Shown piece by piece: positions 8,733-19,011 of a DNA stretch of 64,000 nucleotides. Origin of the DNA: an uncultured Draconibacterium sp. (GTDB lineage: Bacteria; Bacteroidota; Bacteroidia; Bacteroidales; Prolixibacteraceae); NCBI RefSeq assembly GCF_913060805.1, contig NZ_CAJXTC010000020.1:37390-101389 (forward strand), in the 5' to 3' direction. A program made the translations under genes and the position numbers. Each line of letters opens with the position of its first letter. Positions within the stretch are counted from its first letter, which is position 1. The notes beneath the pieces were generated by a model. That model was given only the letters and a program-made list of their open reading frames with translations, had not been told where the DNA came from and did no database searches.

Positions 8733-11700
8733 TAATTCTTCTTCACAAAAACACTCCTCACCCTATCCAAAACATCGTAAACACAAGGGATTACAATAAG
8801 TGTAAGTAAGGTTGAAGTTACCAAACCGCCAACCACTGCCAGTGCCATTGGCGAACGCAACGATGCACTTTCGCCAAAACCAACGGTAAGTGGTAACAGG
8901 GCTAATATGGTTGTTAAACTGGTCATAACAATTGGACGTATACGTTGCTGCCCGGCTTGCAGAATAGCTTGTTTTCGTTCTACTCCCTCGCGGATAAGCT
9001 GATTGATCCGGTCGACCAGAATAATCGAGTCGTTTACGGCAATACCCACCAACATAATCACCCCGATAATGGCCATAATGTTGAATGTTTTTCCGAGAAT
9101 GAAGAAGACAAGAACACTACCCACCACAGCCAGCGGAATAGTTAAAAGAATAGTAAACGGATGAATAAGCGACTCGAACTGAGAAGCCAGCACCATGTAT
9201 ACCAACACAATAGAAAGCAACAGTGCAAAAGTCAGGTTCGTCAACGATTCCTGACGTTTTTCTTCTTCACCGGTTACCATAATACGATAATCGGGTAATA
9301 AGTCGATACTTCCTGTTTGCAAGCGAATATCGTTTGCCACATGATCCAACGGAATACCGTCTTCCAATTGGGCTGTAACTTTTCCTATGCGGTTTTGATT
9401 TCTTCTGAAAATTTCTTTTGGCGATACGCCATAACTGATATCGGCAATTTCGCTTAAGCGGAAAACCTGGTCGCCCGAAGTGATGATCAGCGAACCAATT
9501 TCATCGATACTTTTCTCCGGAACTTTAATGGTAATGTCCTGCATCTCGCCACTGCGTTCCAGTTCGCCGGCATCTTTACCCTGCAACTGATCCTGCATTT
9601 GCGTAATTACACTGCTGATATCAATATTGTACATTCCGGCGCGCATGCGGTCAACATGAATTTCAACCTCAGGAGCACCGTCTTCAATCGATGTTTGAAT
9701 ATTAAACAGGCCGTTAACCCCCTGCATTTTTTCTTTCACCTGGTTAACAACGCGCTCAATTTCGTCCAGCTCTTCGCCACGAACTTCAACAACGACAGGT
9801 GCTTCGTCGGTTCCAAGAATCGACTGCAGTGCACTTTCTTCCTGCGAAAAACTTACTTCCAGTCCCTCGATATTTGCGGTTAACTGATCGAGTGTTTTTA
9901 CAATACTTTCGGTTGAAATGGTTGATTCAGGCTTCAGAATTACTTTTAACTCTGCTGTATTTTCACCTTCGAAAACAGCATTTTGATCGCCCGAAATACT
10001 TGACGATGGACCAGCCTGCGAATAAATTTTATCCAAATTTTCGCCCAGGTAATCCATTAAAATACCTTCCAGGTTTCTCACTGTCGACTCCGTGCGCTCC
10101 AACTCTGTTCCTTCCTGCAATTTCAGATTAACAGTAAGTTCGTGTGTTTGTGTTTTTGGCATAAATTCTGTACCGATGTGCGGAATCAACAATCCGGCTC
10201 CTCCAATGGCCAAAGTTGTAATAAGAATTACTACCCACTTGGCATCAATTACTTTTGACAAGAAACGACCGTAACCGCCAACTTTTACCGATTTTGATTT
10301 CATCGGAGCTTTCTTGTTTCGGTAGAAACGGTGGTACATCATCGGGATTAAAAAGATAGCCACAACCAACGACGATATCAGCGAAAATGCTACCGTCCAG
10401 GCCTGATCTTTAAACAACTCGCCCGAAGCACCGTGCAAATAAACAATTGGCAAGAAAACGATGATGGTGGTAAGCGTTGATGCGGTAATTGCCCCGCCAA
10501 CCTCGGCGGTTCCGTTAATTGCTGCATCTTTTACACTCATGCCGTTTTCGTGGTTCCGGAAGATATTTTCGAGAACCACAATGGCATTATCAACCAACAT
10601 ACCCGCACCCAAGGCGAGCCCTCCCAAAGTCATAATATTTATGGTGAGATGGTTGAAATACATGAGGTTGAACGTGGCCACAATCGAAATTGGAATAGCA
10701 ACACTTACAATCAGTGTAGTTCCGAAACGGCGCAGGAAAACAAATAAAACAACAATTGCCAGCAGAATACCCAGCAAAGCAGTTTCCTGCACTTCGCCAA
10801 TGGCACTGCTGATAAAGCGGCCCTGGTTGGTTACGCCAATCAGTTCGTAGCCCGGAAGTGCCTTTTCAATATTTACCAATGCTTCGTTGATCTGATCAAC
10901 CGCATTTACCGTATTGAATTTTGTCTCTTTATAAATGGAAAGCCCCAAACAACGTTCGCCGTTAATGTGAACAATGTTTGTTGGTTCTTTATTACCGATA
11001 GAAACCGCAGCCACATCTTTCAGATAAACCGGGGCCATTGAAACCCGGTTTTGATTGGTAGTAGTAGTTTCGGTGCTGCTAACAGCTTTATAACCAACAA
11101 TCAGATTCTCAAAATCCTCAACGGTTTGCAACATCGATACACCTTTTACAATGTATTGTGTACCCATGTCGGTAATTTGTCCACCGGATACGTTACGGTT
11201 AAAATTCTGGATGCGCGATGCCACTTCGTCCATGGTAAGTCCCTGCGCATCGAGACGGTAAATATCGGTTTCAATTACTATTTCACTCTCTTCCTGACCC
11301 GAGATTTCAACCTCGGCAACACCTTCCAAACGTACCAACTCGTTTCTCACGTAGTTTTCAGCCACTTTTCGCAGCTCGTTCATATTGGTAATTTCGTTGT
11401 GCTTAAGCCCAATTATCATTACCGGGGTTGTGTTCGGATCGTGTTGAGTAATCTGTAGTTCGTCAATATCAGAATTCTGGGTAAGCGTATTCAAGGCCTT
11501 TTGCAGGTCGAGAAAAGCTTCATCCATATCTTTATTCCATGCGTATTCTACTGTTATTTGTGCCGATCCTACCCGCGATGAAGAAGTTACCTGAATTACG
11601 TCGGACTGGCGAATGGCAAGCGCTTCGATGTTTTCGACAAACTGCTGCTCCATTTCTTCCGGAGGCCGCTCGCCCGAAGTCACTTCCACAAAAATGCGTG

Positions 11701-11830
11701 GCGAATTCAGATCGGGAAACAGATCGACTCCCAGCTTATCGTACGAAATGTAGCCCAGCAACAAAACGCCAAGCACCACCATTAATACGGTAACCGGGTA
11801 ATCGACAGAAAATTTCGTTAATTTTTTCAT
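8732..11830 (-). CDS. RND efflux permease (AcrB/HAE type)
   Basis: 1032 residues, the standard length for an inner-membrane RND pump. N-terminal helix (YPVTVLMVVLGVLLLGYISY), first periplasmic porter domain, helix-4 motif GMLVDNAIVVLENIF near 400-414 with the relay Asp present, second porter domain, and the helix 10-12 region ending in a basic tail. It is driven by protons and works with the adaptor encoded just upstream (11900-12958) and TolC (12979-14475). Gene order TolC-adaptor-pump is typical of Bacteroidota efflux operons. Substrate cannot be read from the sequence. Confidence 0.95.
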   Translation of the reverse strand: MKKLTKFSVDYPVTVLMVVLGVLLLGYISYDKLGVDLFPDLNSPRIFVEVTSGERPPEEMEQQFVENIEALAIRQSDVIQVTSSSRVGSAQITVEYAWNKDMDEAFLDLQKALNTLTQNSDIDELQITQHDPNTTPVMIIGLKHNEITNMNELRKVAENYVRNELVRLEGVAEVEISGQEESEIVIETDIYRLDAQGLTMDEVASRIQNFNRNVSGGQITDMGTQYIVKGVSMLQTVEDFENLIVGYKAVSSTETTTTNQNRVSMAPVYLKDVAAVSIGNKEPTNIVHINGERCLGLSIYKETKFNTVNAVDQINEALVNIEKALPGYELIGVTNQGRFISSAIGEVQETALLGILLAIVVLFVFLRRFGTTLIVSVAIPISIVATFNLMYFNHLTINIMTLGGLALGAGMLVDNAIVVLENIFRNHENGMSVKDAAINGTAEVGGAITASTLTTIIVFLPIVYLHGASGELFKDQAWTVAFSLISSLVVAIFLIPMMYHRFYRNKKAPMKSKSVKVGGYGRFLSKVIDAKWVVILITTLAIGGAGLLIPHIGTEFMPKTQTHELTVNLKLQEGTELERTESTVRNLEGILMDYLGENLDKIYSQAGPSSSISGDQNAVFEGENTAELKVILKPESTISTESIVKTLDQLTANIEGLEVSFSQEESALQSILGTDEAPVVVEVRGEELDEIERVVNQVKEKMQGVNGLFNIQTSIEDGAPEVEIHVDRMRAGMYNIDISSVITQMQDQLQGKDAGELERSGEMQDITIKVPEKSIDEIGSLIITSGDQVFRLSEIADISYGVSPKEIFRRNQNRIGKVTAQLEDGIPLDHVANDIRLQTGSIDLLPDYRIMVTGEEEKRQESLTNLTFALLLSIVLVYMVLASQFESLIHPFTILLTIPLAVVGSVLVFFILGKTFNIMAIIGVIMLVGIAVNDSIILVDRINQLIREGVERKQAILQAGQQRIRPIVMTSLTTILALLPLTVGFGESASLRSPMALAVVGGLVTSTLLTLIVIPCVYDVLDRVRSVFVKKN

Positions 11831-11840
11831 AATATATAGT

Positions 11841-11899
11841 TAGAAGCACGAAGCACGAAGCTGGAAGATTTTTACTTCCGGCTTGCAGCTTCCGACTTA
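11841..11899. repeat. Short imperfect palindrome between adaptor and pump genes
   Basis: GAAGCACGAAGCACGAAGC is followed, after a short spacer, by a TTCCGGCTTGCAGCTTCCG arm that can fold back on it. The arms are imperfect. It is probably a dispersed palindromic repeat within the operon. Confidence 0.4.
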
Positions 11900-12958
11900 T
11901 TATAAAATCACTTTAACTTTTGAATTATCGCGGAGTGTTTCAAATCCTTTAATAATCAAACGGTCGTTTTGGCTGAGGCCTTCAGTAACCTCAATTTCAT
12001 CCTGGTTTGAAATACCTGTTGTGATTCGACGATCGTTGGCAGCGCTGTTACGCCCAACAATAAATACATATTTTCCGCGCGAACCGGTCATAATCACGTC
12101 TTTCGGGATTACAATGGTACTGTCTTTTTGCGCTGTAATAATGTTCGCTTTTATAAACATTCCCGGGCGCAGTTTCAGCTCAGGGTTATCAATTTCGAGT
12201 TTACCAGCAAATGTGCGTGTTTCGTCGCTGATAATTGGCGACAACTCAGTTACATGTCCGGTAAGCGTATCTTCAGTAAGCGTATAATTTGTAATCATTA
12301 CTTCCTGTCCGGTGGTTACTTCCGAAATGTTTTTTTCCGGTAAGTTGATCTCAACGTACATTTTGTTGTAGTTCATCAGGCTAACCATGCTTTCGCCGGC
12401 CGACACACGAACGCCTTCGGTGTAATATGGCAGCGCAACAATAATTCCCGAGAAAGGAGCCACAACCTGCATTTTTGCCAACTGAATTTCAGAGCTTTCG
12501 TAGTTGTTTTTGGCAGTAATCATCGACACTTCCGAGTTACGCATTTCGAGCAGTGTAACACCACCTTTTTCGTACAACGACTTCTGCTTTTCGTATTCCT
12601 GCTCCGAAATCTCAAGATTCAGTTTTGTCGACTCGATATTCAGTCCGTTCAGGTATTCTGCATTTTCCAGTTTCACAATAACCTGACCTTTTTCAACGCG
12701 GTCGCCCAATTGAAATTTGCGCCCCGTTCTCGGATTGGTTTGCAACAGGTAATTTCCTTCAATTTCAGAACTCAATTCGGTATCGTACACGGCTTTTGCA
12801 GTTCCGGTAGTACTTACAAATTGCTGAATACTTTTAAGTTTGATGTTTTCAACTGAAACAGGAACAGCTAACTCAGTTGACTCAGAACCGGTTTGGTTGT
12901 TACACGAAATGGCGGCAACAACAACACCTAACAGGATAAGTAATTTTATATGCTTCAT
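11900..12958 (-). CDS. RND periplasmic adaptor (membrane fusion) lipoprotein
   Basis: 352 residues. A lipoprotein signal peptide ends at VVAAISC, giving Cys19 as the lipidated residue. The chain then shows the adaptor order: a first lipoyl half (TGTAKAVYDTELSSEIEG), a helical hairpin at about 95-150 (STKLNLEISEQEYEKQKSLYEKGGV), the second lipoyl half (QVVAPFSGIIVAL) and beta-barrel and membrane-proximal domains (LSPIISDETRTFAGKLEID, PGMFIKANI). It would link the RND pump at 8732-11830, and perhaps the RND-ABC fusion, to TolC. It lies 20 bp after the TolC gene. Confidence 0.93.
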   Translation of the reverse strand: MKHIKLLILLGVVVAAISCNNQTGSESTELAVPVSVENIKLKSIQQFVSTTGTAKAVYDTELSSEIEGNYLLQTNPRTGRKFQLGDRVEKGQVIVKLENAEYLNGLNIESTKLNLEISEQEYEKQKSLYEKGGVTLLEMRNSEVSMITAKNNYESSEIQLAKMQVVAPFSGIIVALPYYTEGVRVSAGESMVSLMNYNKMYVEINLPEKNISEVTTGQEVMITNYTLTEDTLTGHVTELSPIISDETRTFAGKLEIDNPELKLRPGMFIKANIITAQKDSTIVIPKDVIMTGSRGKYVFIVGRNSAANDRRITTGISNQDEIEVTEGLSQNDRLIIKGFETLRDNSKVKVIL

Positions 12959-12978
12959 TTTTGGTATAATTTTCTGGT

Positions 12979-14475
12979 TTATTCTTGATTGTCAATCATA
13001 TACAATTCCTCAGGAATAATAGCTTCGTTTGTTTCGAAATCGTAAAGCGACTGTATTTTAAGGTTTAGTAATTCAATTTTATAATTTATAAGTGCCTGAC
13101 TTAGGGCAACTTTTTGCGACGAAAGCTGGTTTTGATACAGGTTCAAATCCATACCTGTCAGGTCGCCGTTTTCGTAACGTTCCAGGTTGATTTCGTAAGT
13201 TAACTGGGCGTTACGCTCATTTTGTTTTGCCAAATCAATCTGGTTTAACTGGTTTTGAATGTTACGGTAAACCTGGCGAATATCAACCACAATTTGTTTA
13301 CGCTCCTGATCGAGGTTCAACTCTTGCGACTGTATCGCTGCTTCGGCAGCGGCAATTCGGGCTTTACGCTCGCCCCAGTCGAAAATCGGGATATTGAAAC
13401 TAATGCCTACCGACGGGCTTTTTGTAGGATTCTGGTAAATATTACCCAGGTCGCTATTATCGCCGGTAATACCAAAACGCAGGTTCACATCTCCACGGAA
13501 CTCATTCTGAGCTTTGGTACGGATAAGATCGAACTGACTGGTTTCCACATCAATTTCGCGCTGGCGTAATTCCATTCTCGAAGCCAAACCGTTTTCAATG
13601 GCTTTGTCCAGATCAACAGGAACAGGATTTACGCTTACATCAGCCAAAATCATAATGTCTTCGAAAAGATCCATTCCCAGGTAAAGTTTCAACTGGTCTT
13701 TGGCATTTTCGAAAGTTACTTCGCTATTTTGCAAAGTAGATTTTGCCGATGCAAGGTTTAACTCAGCCTGGTACTCTTCTTCTTTTGCAGCCAAACCGGC
13801 TTCAACCTTGTTTTTAATTATATCGTAACTTTTCTGTGTATTTTCCAGCTCGTCTTTTGCAATCGACAAATTCATTTGCGCCATGTAAACATTGTAAAAG
13901 AACTCGGTAACACTTCTCTCCAAATTCAGGTACTGCATGGCGTAGCTGATGCGGGCATTTTCGAAATTCAGCTCCAATTCCTTTAACTCCAGTTTTAAAG
14001 TATTGTAGGTGAATAATGGCTGATTCAGGTTCAGATACAGGTTATTAAAAAAGACCTCACTTTCCGTGTTCGACGAAGTAGAATTATTACTCGACCAGCC
14101 AAATTCGTTGGTTAACGAGATAGTACCATCGGTTATTAAAATTGGCTGAGCCACTGTAAACAAGGCACTTGACTCAAAGTTTTCGTTGGTGTACCACTCC
14201 GACACACGGTTATCGAAACGTCGTTGATTACTGTAGTTTACCGGATCAACCTGCAACGAAAAGCGCGATTTCAGTGCGGCTCGCTGGGCTTCCAGGTTTT
14301 TCTGGTAGCGCTCAAGATTTAATAACGACAGCCTCAAATCCGGACTCCCCACTTCGGCAATACTCATTGCCCTGTCGAGGGTTAAGGCCTCTTGCGCCTG
14401 AACAGCAAAAGTTGCAGTCGCCAAAAAGAATAGGGCAATTGCCAGCTTTCGCATAAGTTTGATTTTTGTTTTCAT
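12979..14475 (-). CDS. TolC family outer-membrane efflux channel
   Basis: 498 residues with a signal peptide ending FAVQAQ. Two repeats of long coiled-coil helices are visible (for example ELNLASAKSTLQNSEVTFENAKDQLKLYLG and DLAKQNERNAQLTYEINLERYENGDLTG in part), with the family hallmark of a strand-forming PTKSPSVGISFNIPIFDWGERKA-type segment between them. It forms the trimeric outer-membrane exit duct. The start may be Met8 (MRKLAIAL) rather than Met1; the signal peptide is complete from either. It lies 87 bp after the permease-M1 gene and leads into the adaptor gene. Confidence 0.93.
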   Translation of the reverse strand: MKTKIKLMRKLAIALFFLATATFAVQAQEALTLDRAMSIAEVGSPDLRLSLLNLERYQKNLEAQRAALKSRFSLQVDPVNYSNQRRFDNRVSEWYTNENFESSALFTVAQPILITDGTISLTNEFGWSSNNSTSSNTESEVFFNNLYLNLNQPLFTYNTLKLELKELELNFENARISYAMQYLNLERSVTEFFYNVYMAQMNLSIAKDELENTQKSYDIIKNKVEAGLAAKEEEYQAELNLASAKSTLQNSEVTFENAKDQLKLYLGMDLFEDIMILADVSVNPVPVDLDKAIENGLASRMELRQREIDVETSQFDLIRTKAQNEFRGDVNLRFGITGDNSDLGNIYQNPTKSPSVGISFNIPIFDWGERKARIAAAEAAIQSQELNLDQERKQIVVDIRQVYRNIQNQLNQIDLAKQNERNAQLTYEINLERYENGDLTGMDLNLYQNQLSSQKVALSQALINYKIELLNLKIQSLYDFETNEAIIPEELYMIDNQE

Positions 14476-14562
14476 ACAATTAAAAATTTTTTCTTCAATG
14501 GTCCCGTTTCAAATTCGCTTCTGTTTTGCAAGAACTCCGTTCGAAACGTATGTTGATTTATT

Positions 14563-17500
14563 TTATAATTCCACGATTTTTACCGCGTCGGCGTATATCA
14601 TTCGCAGATCGGTTTTATCCGTTAATTCAATAACTGCTTTATCACTTGAGAAATAAAATGAGCCCAAATGTACCCAACCGGTTTCGGCACTTTGCGAATC
14701 GAGGTAAGCTTCTTCCTCACCGTCGTCGGCATGAATAATAAAGTTCAAGCTTCCCTTTTCCTCTCCACGGTTACGGCCAAATCCACGGCCTTTATAAAAG
14801 TGGTAATACACATCGTAATAACCGGCTTCTTTCACCGGAACATTCCAGCGGGCAACCTGCTCGCCATTTCCACCTTTTATGTAATAAGCCGAACGAACGT
14901 ACTCGCCATAAAACTCGTCGCTGGTAGTGGCGGTCCAGCTAATTGGAGGCCTCCACCAGTTTACTCTTGCATATTTTTGTTTTGTCTCTTCCTCTTTTAC
15001 AATCAGTTTTTCGAGCAAACTCACCTGGTGATTTTCGGTCACTTCAAACCCCGGATCTTCGTTATCTACGATCTCTTCATTCGGTAATTTTGTTTGTACC
15101 GCTGTTGAACTGATACGTTCACCTTCCCAAACCCGCGCTTTCAGATCTTCTTCCACATCGCGGAACATTTCCATGTAAGTTTGCGGAACGTTTTTCGATG
15201 TCAACGAATTGAATACCACCATTCGCGGAGTTCCATCAAAAAGGTAGCTCATTTCTTTGGTTTGGTGAGCTGTTAACTCAATCAGTTTGTCAACCGTATC
15301 TTCCGAGCCCATTCCCGGAGGGCCAAAACCACGGCCTCCGCCACCACCTCCGCCGGCAAGACGGAAGGTCAATTTTATTAATCCATCAACATCCGAGAAG
15401 TTGGTAACTTTCAGCGAAATCATGGTTTTCATGGCATCGCCCGATTTTACTTTTACACCTTTTATTGGCGAAACCAGGTAACCCGGCAGCGCTTTGGCTT
15501 TAAACCAGCTGTTCATCATTGGTTCCAGCTCGATGCCAAATTTGGCTTTAATCTCTTCGTCGAATTCTTCGAACGAAATATTCTGGTACTTGTACTTTTC
15601 GAGTACACCACGCAGAAAATCTTCAAAATCTTCCTGTCCGGCTTCCAGTTTTATGGTTGAGAAAAGCACATCGCCTTTCAGTTTAATCACATCGTTTACA
15701 ATATCGCTCTGATCGGGATCTGCGAGAATTTCTTCGAACGAATAATCCTGCAAAGCAATGTTGGCCATAATCTCGGGACTTTCGCCACTCATACTACTCA
15801 TAAACAACGAGCGCATATCGGTTGACTGGCTTTTCAAATAAGCCTCGAAAACACGGTTGGTGATCGGCCATTTATCCGATTGAATATTGTTTTGGAAATT
15901 GTACAACCAAGGAAAAATAAAATACGGATTTGGCGACTGTGTCATGCTCATTTCTCCTCGCGACCATTGACGATCGGTCTCATTTTGTTCGGTAAATTTC
16001 TCTAAAAACTGCCCGATAACGCGCAACTCCTTATCTTCATCGGTCATTTCGGCACCGCCGCCACGGCCTCTCCAACGGCCCATTCGTTCTTTTTGCTGTT
16101 CAAAATCGGCTTCGCGGAACATGTAACCTTTTTCCTGAATCAAAACCTGTCCGGGCTGAATAACTTCCTGCACCGATGTCCACATGCGTTCGTAGGTTTT
16201 AAACTGCGCCGGAACCTCGACCAATGCCAGTTTATCGGAATTGTACTCGAGGTTATAACCACGTTTAAAATCTTCGAAACGTTCGTAAATTACCGAAGCC
16301 AGCGTGTCTTTCGATTCCGGGAAAGCCTGGCTGAAATGGTCGTGACCTTCGATGAGCCAAACGCCAAATTCAAAATCATTATGCTTCAGACTTTTATATT
16401 CGTATTTTCCAATTGCCAGCGAAAGTTGTGTTAGCGGTGTTTGCGGCTCAAAATGGAATTTACCAGCCGAAACTTCTGTCATAACACCTTCCGAAACCGG
16501 CTGTAATCCTGCTTTTGTGTTAACTGTTAACGAATAATCCACAAACTCAGGTTTATACCAACTCACATCATCCGAACTATAGGTAACCCCAACTTTCGGA
16601 TACCAGTTGGCTTCGCGAGTAAGTAGCACGTAATCAGGCGTTACAAACGCGTAACGTTTATCAACATTCAGTACAAACTGTCCGTATTTCTCTTGTCGCA
16701 ATTCTTCGTCAACATCCAGGTAACAATACGATTCGTCGATAGTTCCGTCGTAAGTAAATTCAACTTTTGTACTGTCGCCAGGTTGCAAATTCCTATCAGA
16801 AACGATCACCAAATGATCTTCGCGCGAAAATGGTGTTGTCTTTCCGTTTACTTTCAGATCGGTAATTTCCAGGCCGGCATTCAAACTAAAAATCAGTTTC
16901 GACAGTGGCTGTTGCAAATTATTTTTCAACATCATTGCCGACTGTACACTTAACGATTCGCCATTATGATCGAGCACAATATCGTGCGAAAGTACATCGG
17001 CCAACGGCTCGCTAACGTATTGATTATTCAGCTCGACAACATCAGCGCGTAAAGCTTCTGTTTTTTTGAAACTGTTTATATGATTGAAGGCCAGATATCC
17101 GGCACCAACAATAAATACCAAACTAAAAATAAGCGAAACATAAGTCATCGCTTCCGACTGTGGCAAACGTTTCAGCAAGAAAATGGTAAGGAAAATGAAG
17201 CCGGAACCCAATCCGAAATATATTCCGCGGTGAATGAGAATTACCCCAAGATTACCAAAGCCAACAATATCGGAACTTAGCATCGGGATGCTGAAAGCCA
17301 TGTAATCGAAAATGTAATAATATTTTGCCTGCAACAAAAAGAGGGTGATACCAATATAACCAAGCACCAGCACAAAAGTAATGGCCTGGTTACGAATTAC
17401 GCTCATCAGCAAAAACGACAAACCCATTATAAATACAAGGGTTGGGATGCTTATCAGCACCAGATAAACGCCGTACGAAACCCAATCGATGGGAGTACCT

Positions 17501-17913
17501 TTGGCCAGCGCATTAAATACAAGTGCCAGAATTACCACCGCAACGTTAAGGATCATAAACACCTGCATGTTACCCAGTGTTTTTCCAATAACGTATTCGC
17601 CATTGGTCATCGAGCGCATGTAAATTACTTCGGTGGTATCTAATTTTTTATCGCGTTTTAAAAAGTCGGAGGCCAAAAACACAGCAATTACAGCCTGGGC
17701 CACATTTAAAATCAGCAAGTTAAAATACGGGATAGCACTTGGAATTGCGCGAATGGCCCAGCTTTCGCCACCGCCGCCTTCAATCACCATTCCGAAGTTT
17801 AATCCGAACAATACCAGCAAAGAAAGGATACTGAATATGCGGAAAAACCAGCTGCGAAAAAGTGTTTTCCGCTCGTATTTTGCTATCGAAAATATGTTAT
17901 GTAACGAAATCAT
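14563..17913 (-). CDS. ABC-2 permease fused to inactive M1-peptidase-like domain and golvesin-like C-terminus
   Basis: 1116 residues. Residues 1-275 carry about seven membrane helices in the ABC-2 permease pattern. Residues 290-850 resemble the M1 aminopeptidase scaffold, with the N-terminal beta domain (TKVEFTYDGTIDESYCYLDVDEE) and a helical part (QEVIQPGQVLIQEKGYMF), but I see no HExxH zinc motif. A poly-Gly stretch lies near 870. The last 150 residues (from YVRSAYYIKGGNGEQVARW to ADAVKIVEL) match the golvesin/Xly carbohydrate-binding-like domain. It starts 10 bp after the ABC ATPase gene, its evident partner. ABC-2/M1 fusions are common in Bacteroidota; their role is not settled. Confidence 0.8.
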   Translation of the reverse strand: MISLHNIFSIAKYERKTLFRSWFFRIFSILSLLVLFGLNFGMVIEGGGGESWAIRAIPSAIPYFNLLILNVAQAVIAVFLASDFLKRDKKLDTTEVIYMRSMTNGEYVIGKTLGNMQVFMILNVAVVILALVFNALAKGTPIDWVSYGVYLVLISIPTLVFIMGLSFLLMSVIRNQAITFVLVLGYIGITLFLLQAKYYYIFDYMAFSIPMLSSDIVGFGNLGVILIHRGIYFGLGSGFIFLTIFLLKRLPQSEAMTYVSLIFSLVFIVGAGYLAFNHINSFKKTEALRADVVELNNQYVSEPLADVLSHDIVLDHNGESLSVQSAMMLKNNLQQPLSKLIFSLNAGLEITDLKVNGKTTPFSREDHLVIVSDRNLQPGDSTKVEFTYDGTIDESYCYLDVDEELRQEKYGQFVLNVDKRYAFVTPDYVLLTREANWYPKVGVTYSSDDVSWYKPEFVDYSLTVNTKAGLQPVSEGVMTEVSAGKFHFEPQTPLTQLSLAIGKYEYKSLKHNDFEFGVWLIEGHDHFSQAFPESKDTLASVIYERFEDFKRGYNLEYNSDKLALVEVPAQFKTYERMWTSVQEVIQPGQVLIQEKGYMFREADFEQQKERMGRWRGRGGGAEMTDEDKELRVIGQFLEKFTEQNETDRQWSRGEMSMTQSPNPYFIFPWLYNFQNNIQSDKWPITNRVFEAYLKSQSTDMRSLFMSSMSGESPEIMANIALQDYSFEEILADPDQSDIVNDVIKLKGDVLFSTIKLEAGQEDFEDFLRGVLEKYKYQNISFEEFDEEIKAKFGIELEPMMNSWFKAKALPGYLVSPIKGVKVKSGDAMKTMISLKVTNFSDVDGLIKLTFRLAGGGGGGGRGFGPPGMGSEDTVDKLIELTAHQTKEMSYLFDGTPRMVVFNSLTSKNVPQTYMEMFRDVEEDLKARVWEGERISSTAVQTKLPNEEIVDNEDPGFEVTENHQVSLLEKLIVKEEETKQKYARVNWWRPPISWTATTSDEFYGEYVRSAYYIKGGNGEQVARWNVPVKEAGYYDVYYHFYKGRGFGRNRGEEKGSLNFIIHADDGEEEAYLDSQSAETGWVHLGSFYFSSDKAVIELTDKTDLRMIYADAVKIVEL

Positions 17914-17923
17914 TTTTCCGGGT

Positions 17924-18817
17924 TTAAGCGTTAGACCATTGGTTTAGTTTGTTTTCCATAAAATGCACATAAGCGTGCTCCAGATTCGGATCCATGGGTT
18001 TTCCCTGGTAACCGTCAATTTCATTGGCAACAACCTGCACTTCCCAACCTCCGTCAATCGGGATAGTAGAAATTACAGGGTATTTTTCATTTATCTCAAG
18101 GTATTCTTGTTCAGTTGCTTCAATCAGCCAAACATGGCCTTCGGCTTGTTTTACCAGCTGCTCGGGCGATCCGGCAAAAGCCAGTTTCCCCTGGTTTAAC
18201 AGCGCCATATTATCGCAGGTACTCGAAATATCGCCAACAATGTGTGTCGACAGGATAATAATTACGTCGCGGGTACTAATGGTTGAAAGCAGGTTACGGA
18301 AACGGATACGTTCCTCGGGGTCGAGACCGGTAGTTGGCTCATCAACAATAATAATCTTCGGATCGTTTATCAGCGCCTGGGCAATTCCCAAACGGCGTTT
18401 CATACCTCCTGAAAGTTTATTTGCATTTCTGTCGCGCACTTCAAACAAACCTACTTCTTCAAGCATTTGGTCAACTGCGCTCCGGCGTGCTGCACCGCTT
18501 GTCATTCCTGCCAAACGGGCTGTATAATCAAGAAATTCAGAGGTTTTCAGTTTCGAGAAAAAACTAAAATCCTGGGGTAAATAACCCAACATGGAGCGAA
18601 TTTCGCGCCGATGTTTCGAAAGTTCGTAATCGTTGTAATATACTTTGCCGCTTGTTGGTTTCATTAGAGTTACCAAAATGCGCATAAGGGTTGATTTTCC
18701 AGCCCCGTTTGGCCCTAAAAGGCCAAACATGCCATTCGGTATTTCAAGGTTGAGGTTATTTACAGCGTAACTGCCTCCCTTGTAGATTTTGTTTAGATTT
18801 TCTATTTTAATATGCAC
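17924..18817 (-). CDS. ABC transporter ATP-binding protein
   Basis: 297 residues with all motor motifs: Walker A GPNGAGKST (35-43), Q-loop YLPQ, signature LSGGMKRR, Walker B IIVDEPTTGLDP, H-loop STHI. A C-terminal extension of about 70 residues may be regulatory. It is the first gene of the 16-kb operon and is followed after 10 bp by the permease-M1 fusion. It closely resembles the ATPase domain at the end of the RND-ABC fusion (both have GMFGLLGPNGAGKST and the block RIRFRNLL after Walker B), so the two probably arose by duplication. The start codon is ATG, 285 bp from the neighbouring gene, which leaves room for the operon promoter. Confidence 0.92.
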   Translation of the reverse strand: MHIKIENLNKIYKGGSYAVNNLNLEIPNGMFGLLGPNGAGKSTLMRILVTLMKPTSGKVYYNDYELSKHRREIRSMLGYLPQDFSFFSKLKTSEFLDYTARLAGMTSGAARRSAVDQMLEEVGLFEVRDRNANKLSGGMKRRLGIAQALINDPKIIIVDEPTTGLDPEERIRFRNLLSTISTRDVIIILSTHIVGDISSTCDNMALLNQGKLAFAGSPEQLVKQAEGHVWLIEATEQEYLEINEKYPVISTIPIDGGWEVQVVANEIDGYQGKPMDPNLEHAYVHFMENKLNQWSNA

Positions 18818-19011
18818 CTTGCAATAAAATTTTAAGAGAACACTGCCTTGGACTTACAAAGCATAAAATCGTTTAATAGTGTTGGTGCACTTTTATTATT
18901 AAAATTACATACTACAGCAGATTACTTTCGTTTTTTATGATCACCGGGAAGAAATTACAATCGACAATTGTTCATTAACTGTCAATCAGTCAAGAGTCAG
19001 GAAACAAAAAA

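Noticed and set aside
15950..16200. Possible zinc-peptidase active site in the permease-M1 fusion
   Set aside because: No HExxH is present in the expected region; the domain is described as inactive instead.
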